Part shown: positions 20,591 through 25,000 of the stretch, piece after piece
Layout: each line of letters begins with the position of its first letter
Position numbering within the stretch: the stretch's first letter is position 1
Origin: Penaeus vannamei
Lineage: Eukaryota > Arthropoda > Malacostraca > Decapoda > Penaeidae
Length of the DNA stretch: 25,000 nt
NCBI RefSeq assembly: GCF_042767895.1
Contig: NC_091571.1
Location: 18,870,314 to 18,895,313, forward strand
Direction: 5' to 3'
Made by a program: the position numbers and the translations under genes
The notes under the pieces: generated by a model
The model's input: the letters and a program-made list of their open reading frames with translations, nothing else
Databases searched by the model: none
Told to the model about the DNA's origin: nothing

Positions 20591-22154
20591 TTATTATCAT
20601 AATTATTGCAGTTATAATTATTATTATGCTAATTATTATAGCCATTTTCATCATCATAACAATTTTTATAATGATAATAGCAATAATGGTAATTTTAGAA
20701 ATAATAATGACAATAGTAATAATTATAATGATAATGATAAAATCCCATTATATTGTCATTATTAGTCTGAAAATGATTGAAATAGAGTTGATTATTGCTA
20801 TTATTGCAGTAATTGTCAAAATTATCATTATGATTATGATTTTATCATTATTATCATTATTATTGTCATTATTGTCACTATCATCATAATTATCATCATT
20901 ATTGCATATAATGAAGGAATTATCATGAAAATCATCAGAATTTCCTGAATTAATGTTAAAATCCTCATAATTACCAATAAAAAGTGAAAACGTTTTTTTA
21001 TGTTTCTTATAAAAGGCTGTAATACGCTAGATTTAGCCATTTTTTCGACTTATAGGATTTTATTACTTTTGACCTTTATTTCATTATAAATGGACTGGAT
21101 AATAATTGTTATCATTATTATCATTACTGTCATTATTCTTATGCTTATTATTATTATAGTGATTATCATCCTTATTATCATCATTATTATCATCATTATT
21201 ACAGTTATAATGATTATTATATATAATCATTATAGCTATTTTCATCATCATAACTATTTTTATAATGATAATAGCAATAATGATAATTTTAGAAATAATA
21301 ATGACAACAGTAATAATCATAATGGCAATGATAATGATGTTATTATTATTTCTATTGTCATTATTAGTCTGAAAATTATTGGAATAAAGCTGATTATTGC
21401 TATTATTGCAGTAATTATGAAATTTATCATTATAATTATGATTTTATCATTATTATCATTATTATTGTCATTATCATCATAATTATCAGCATTATTGCAT
21501 ATAATGAAGGAATTATCATGAAAATCATCAGAATTACCTGAATTAATCTTAAAATCCTCATAATTGCCAATAAAAAGCGAAAAGTTTTTTTTCGACGTTT
21601 TTCGACTTTTGGGATTTTATTTTTTTGGCCTTTATTTCATTTTAAATGGAGTGGATAAAAATTATTATCATCATTATTATCATTACTGTCATTATTCCTA
21701 TGATTATTATCATTATAGTCATTATCATCATGATTATATTGCAGTTATAATTATTATTAGGCTAATCATCATCATAACATTTTTATAATGATAATAGCAA
21801 TAATGATATTTTTAGACATAAAAATGACAATAGTAATAATTATAATGACAATGATAATGATATTATTATTTCTATTGTCATTATTAGTCTGAAAATTATT
21901 GGAATAGAGTCGATTATTACTATTATTGTAGTGATTATCAAAATTATCATTATAATTATCATTATAATTATGATTTTATCATTATTATTGTCCTTATCAT
22001 TGTCATTATCATCATAATTATCATCATTATTGCATGTAACGAAGGAATTATTATGAATTAATGTTAAAATCCTCATAATCAGCAATAAAAAGCGAAAATT
22101 GTTTTTTTTTCGACGTTTTGGCGTTTTTTCGACCTCTGGGATTTTATTACTTAT

Positions 22155-22535
22155 GGCCTTTATTTCATTATAAATGGACTGGATAATAACTATTATCATT
22201 ATTATCATTACTGTCATTATTCTTATGATTATTATCATTATTCATTATCATCAGGATTATCATCATTATCATCATTATTGCAGTTATAATGATTATTATG
22301 CTAATTATTATAGCTAGTTTCATCACCATAACTATTATTGCAGTAATTATCAAAATTATCATTATAATCATGATTTTATCATTATTATCATTATTATTGT
22401 CATTATCATCATTATTGCATATAATGAAGGAATTATCATGAAAATTATCACAATTACCGGAATTAATGTTAAAATCCTCATAATTACCAAGAAAAAGCGA
22501 ATAGGTTTTTTTTCGATTTTGCCGTTTTTTACAGT
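22155..22535 (-). repeat. Short 381-base monomer
   Basis: The left part is normal up to GCTAGTTTCATCACC near 22313 and then goes straight to ATAACTATTATTGCAGTAATT. The palindrome and the TTTCTATTGTCATTATTAG section are lost (about 180 bases). The core at its right end is also degenerate: TTTTTTTTCGATTTTGCCG is followed directly by TTTTTTACAGTCCATTATA, so GGCC and the TGGGATTTTATTAC part are gone. Confidence 0.75.
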
Positions 22536-23722
22536 CCATTATAAATTGACTGCATAATAATTATTATCATCATTATTTTCATTACCGTCATTATTCTTAT
22601 GATTATTATCATTATAGTCATTATCATGATTATCATCATGATTATCATAATTATTGCAGTTATAATGTTTATTATGCTAATTATTATAGCTATTTTCATC
22701 ATCATAACTATTTTTATGATGATAATAGCAATAATGATAATTTTAAAAATAATAATGACAATAGTAATAATTATAATGACAATGATAATGATGTTATTAC
22801 TATTTCTATTGTCATTATTAGTCTAAAAGTTATTGGAATAGAGTTGATTACTGAAATTATTGCAGTAATTATCAAAATTATCATTAAAATTATGATTTTA
22901 TTATTATTATCATTATTATTGTCATTATCATTGTCATTATCATCATAATTATCATCATTATTGCATATAATGAAGGAATTATCATGAAAATCATCACAAT
23001 TCTTTGAATTAATGTTAAAATCCTCATAATTACCAATAAAAAGCGAAAAGGGTTTTGTTTCGACGTTTCTCTTAAAAGGCTGTAATACGCTAGATTTTGC
23101 CGTTTTTCGACTTTTGGGATTTTATTACTTTTGGCCTTTATTTCATTATAAATGGACTGGATAATATCAGTAATATCATTACTGTCATTATTCTTATGAT
23201 TATCATCATTATAGTCATTATCATCATGATTATCATCATTATCATCATTATTACAGTTATAATGATTATTATGCTAATTATTATAGCTATTTTCATCATC
23301 ATAACTATTTTTATAATGATAATAGGAATATTGATAATTTTAGAAATAATAATGTCAATAGCAATAATTATAATGACAATGACAATGGTGTTATTATTAT
23401 TTCTATTGTCGTTATTAGTCTGAAAATAATTGGAATAGTGATGATTAATGCTATTATTGCAGTAATTATCAAAATTGTCCATATAATTATGATTTTATCA
23501 TTATTTTTGTTATCATTGTCATTATCATCATAATCATCATCATTATTGCATATAATGAAGGAATTATCATGAAAATCATCACAATTACCTGAATTAATGT
23601 TAAAATCCTCATAATTACCAAAAAAAAAAAGCGAAAAGGGCTTTTTTCCGACGTTTCCCTCAAAAGGCTGTAATACGCTAAAATTTTCCTGCTTTTTCAA
23701 CTTTTGGGATTTTATTACTTTT

Positions 23723-23946
23723 GGCCTTTACTTCATTATAAATAGAGTGGATAATAATAAATATCATCATTATTATCATTACTTTCATTATTCTTATGAA
23801 AACCATCACAATTACCTGAATCAATGTTAAAATCCCTATAATTACCATAGAAAAAAGCGAAAAGGGCTTTTTTCGACGTTTCTCTCAAAATACTGTAATA
23901 CGCTAGATTTTGCCGTTTTTTCGAGTTTTCGGATTTTATTACTTTT
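23723..23946 (-). repeat. Shortest monomer (224 bases)
   Basis: After the core, the block ATTACTTTCATTATTCTTATGA joins directly to AAACCATCACAATTACCTG, which normally lies about 370 bases further on. The joint falls in TATGA, a sequence found at both ends of the missing piece in normal units. Only the core and about 60 bases of triplet repeat remain, so the unit shows the smallest form that can stay in the array. Confidence 0.8.
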
Positions 23947-24945
23947 GGCTTTTATTTCACCGTAAATGGACTGGATAAAAATTATTATCATTATTATTAT
24001 CATTTCTGTCATTCTTATTATTGCAGTTATAATGATTATTATGCTAATTATTATAGCTATTTTCATCATCATAACTAATTTTATAATGATAATAGCAATA
24101 ATGATAATTTTAGAAGTAATAATGACAATAGTAATAATTATAATGACAATGATAATGATATTATTTCTATTGTCATTATTAGTCTGTAAATTATTGGAAT
24201 AGAGTTGATTATTGCTATTATTGCAGTAATTATCAAAATTATTCTTATAATTATGATTTTATCATTATTATCATTATTATTGTCATTATCATTGTTATTA
24301 TCATAATTATCATTATTATTGCATAAAATGAAGGAATTATCATGAAAATCATCACAATTACCCGAATTAATGTTAAAATCCTCATAATTACCAATAAAAA
24401 GCGAAAAGGTTTTTTTTCGACGTTTCTCTCAGAAATACGGTAGATTTTGCCGTTTTCGACTTGTGGGATTTTATTACTATTGGCCTTTATTTCATTATAA
24501 ATGGACTGGATAATAATTATTATCATCATTATTATCATTACTGTCATTATTTTTATGATTATTATCATTATAATCATTATTATCATGATTATCATCATTG
24601 TTATCATCATTATTGCAGTTATAATTATTATTATGCTAATTATTATAGCCATTTTCATCATCATAACTATTTTTGTGAAGGTAATAGCAATAATGATAAT
24701 TTTGGAAATAATAATGACAATAGTAATAATTATAATGACAATGATAATAATGTTATAATTATTTCTATTGTCATTATTAGTCTGAAAATTATTGGAATAG
24801 AGTTGATTATTGCTATTATTGCAGTAATTATGAAAATTATCATTATAATTATGATTTTATCGTTATTATCATTATTATTGTCATCATTGTCATTATCATC
24901 ATAATTATCATCATTATTGCATATAATGACGGAATTATCATGAAA

Positions 24946-24979
24946 ATCATCACAATTACCTGATCATCACAATTACCTG
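24946..24979 (-). repeat. Perfect 17-base tandem duplication
   Basis: ATCATCACAATTACCTG occurs at 24946-24962 and again at 24963-24979 with no mismatch. This is a small slippage event in the last monomer of the window. Confidence 0.95.
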
Positions 24980-25000
24980 AATTAATGTTAAAATTCTCAT

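Larger units (their letters stand above)
18581..25000 (-). repeat. Satellite array, reverse arm, distal part (subfamily B and transition)
   Basis: The reverse array continues to the window end. Core ends lie near 18883, 19245, 19820, 20407, 21071, 21637, 22155, 22536 (degenerate), 23133, 23723, 23947 and 24482. Unit lengths are about 598, 362, 575, 587, 664, 566, 518, 381, 597, 590, 224 and 535. From about 19,081 the diagnostic forms are GGACTGGATAATAATT, TTAGTCTGAAAATTATTGG, GCATATAATGAAGGAATTAT, ATGAAAATCATCA and often TTACTTTTGGCC, all different from subfamily A. Between 18,581 and 19,081 the forms are mixed: TTAGTCTG at 18581 is B, GTCAATAATAAAGG at 18726 is A, and GGACTGAATG near 18904 is A. 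Size variation is greater here than in the rest. No gene is seen. Confidence 0.92.

Noticed and set aside
1..25000. CRISPR-like array of regularly spaced repeats
   Set aside because: The repeat unit is about 590 bases with no unique spacers, and the context is a eukaryotic satellite with a non-LTR element.

Overview
The window is eukaryotic, non-genic, repeat-dense DNA. More than 21 kb is one very A+T-rich tandem satellite array. It is interrupted once, at about 4742-8351, by a G+C-rich non-LTR retrotransposon on the minus strand, and it reverses orientation once, at about 14,645-14,650. No host gene, tRNA, rRNA, CRISPR array or prokaryotic signal was found. The endonuclease/reverse-transcriptase protein resembles RTE-type elements that I associate with marine invertebrate genomes, decapod crustaceans in particular. 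That taxonomic guess comes from memory and is weak; 'animal' is much safer.

The satellite monomer is typically about 575-610 bp. It has four parts: (1) a well-conserved core of about 160 bp, running from CAGTCCATTTATAATG through GTCGAAAAAACGGC and CTAGCGTATTACAGCC to CTTTTCGCTTTTTAATGG and TTAATTCAGG; (2) a degenerate triplet block made mostly of GAT, AAT, GAC and TAT; (3) a block of the opposite strand sense (ATCATTATCATTGTC type), ending in an imperfect palindrome centred on TATAAATAGT; (4) a second forward triplet block leading into the next core. The core reads on the plus strand from 1 to about 14,647 and on the minus strand from about 14,648 to 25,000. The array runs off both ends of the window.

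Layout: 1-4741, about 8 forward monomers; 4742-8351, retrotransposon; 8352-14,647, about 11 forward monomers; 14,611-14,746, inversion junction between two truncated cores; 14,648-18,580, reverse monomers of the same general type as the left arm; 18,581-19,081, a mosaic transition; 19,082-25,000, reverse monomers of a second subfamily. Several monomers carry internal duplications or deletions (70, 59, 39, 206 and 17 bp duplications; units as short as 224 bp), a record of unequal exchange or slippage.

The retrotransposon contains an apurinic-type endonuclease domain, a reverse transcriptase domain with FADD, a roughly 575 bp 5' leader with a strong stem-loop, and almost no 3' UTR before a short (GAT)n tail. 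It is dead: two in-frame TAG codons, one frameshift that removes sequence just before RT motif B, and a proline where the endonuclease catalytic histidine should be. The long Ile/Met-rich or Asp/Asn/Tyr-rich reading frames elsewhere come from triplet periodicity in the satellite, not from genes. The points most worth following are the strand switch of the array, the palindrome in nearly every monomer, and the subfamily switch at about 18.6-19.1 kb. I found no convincing new enzymatic system.
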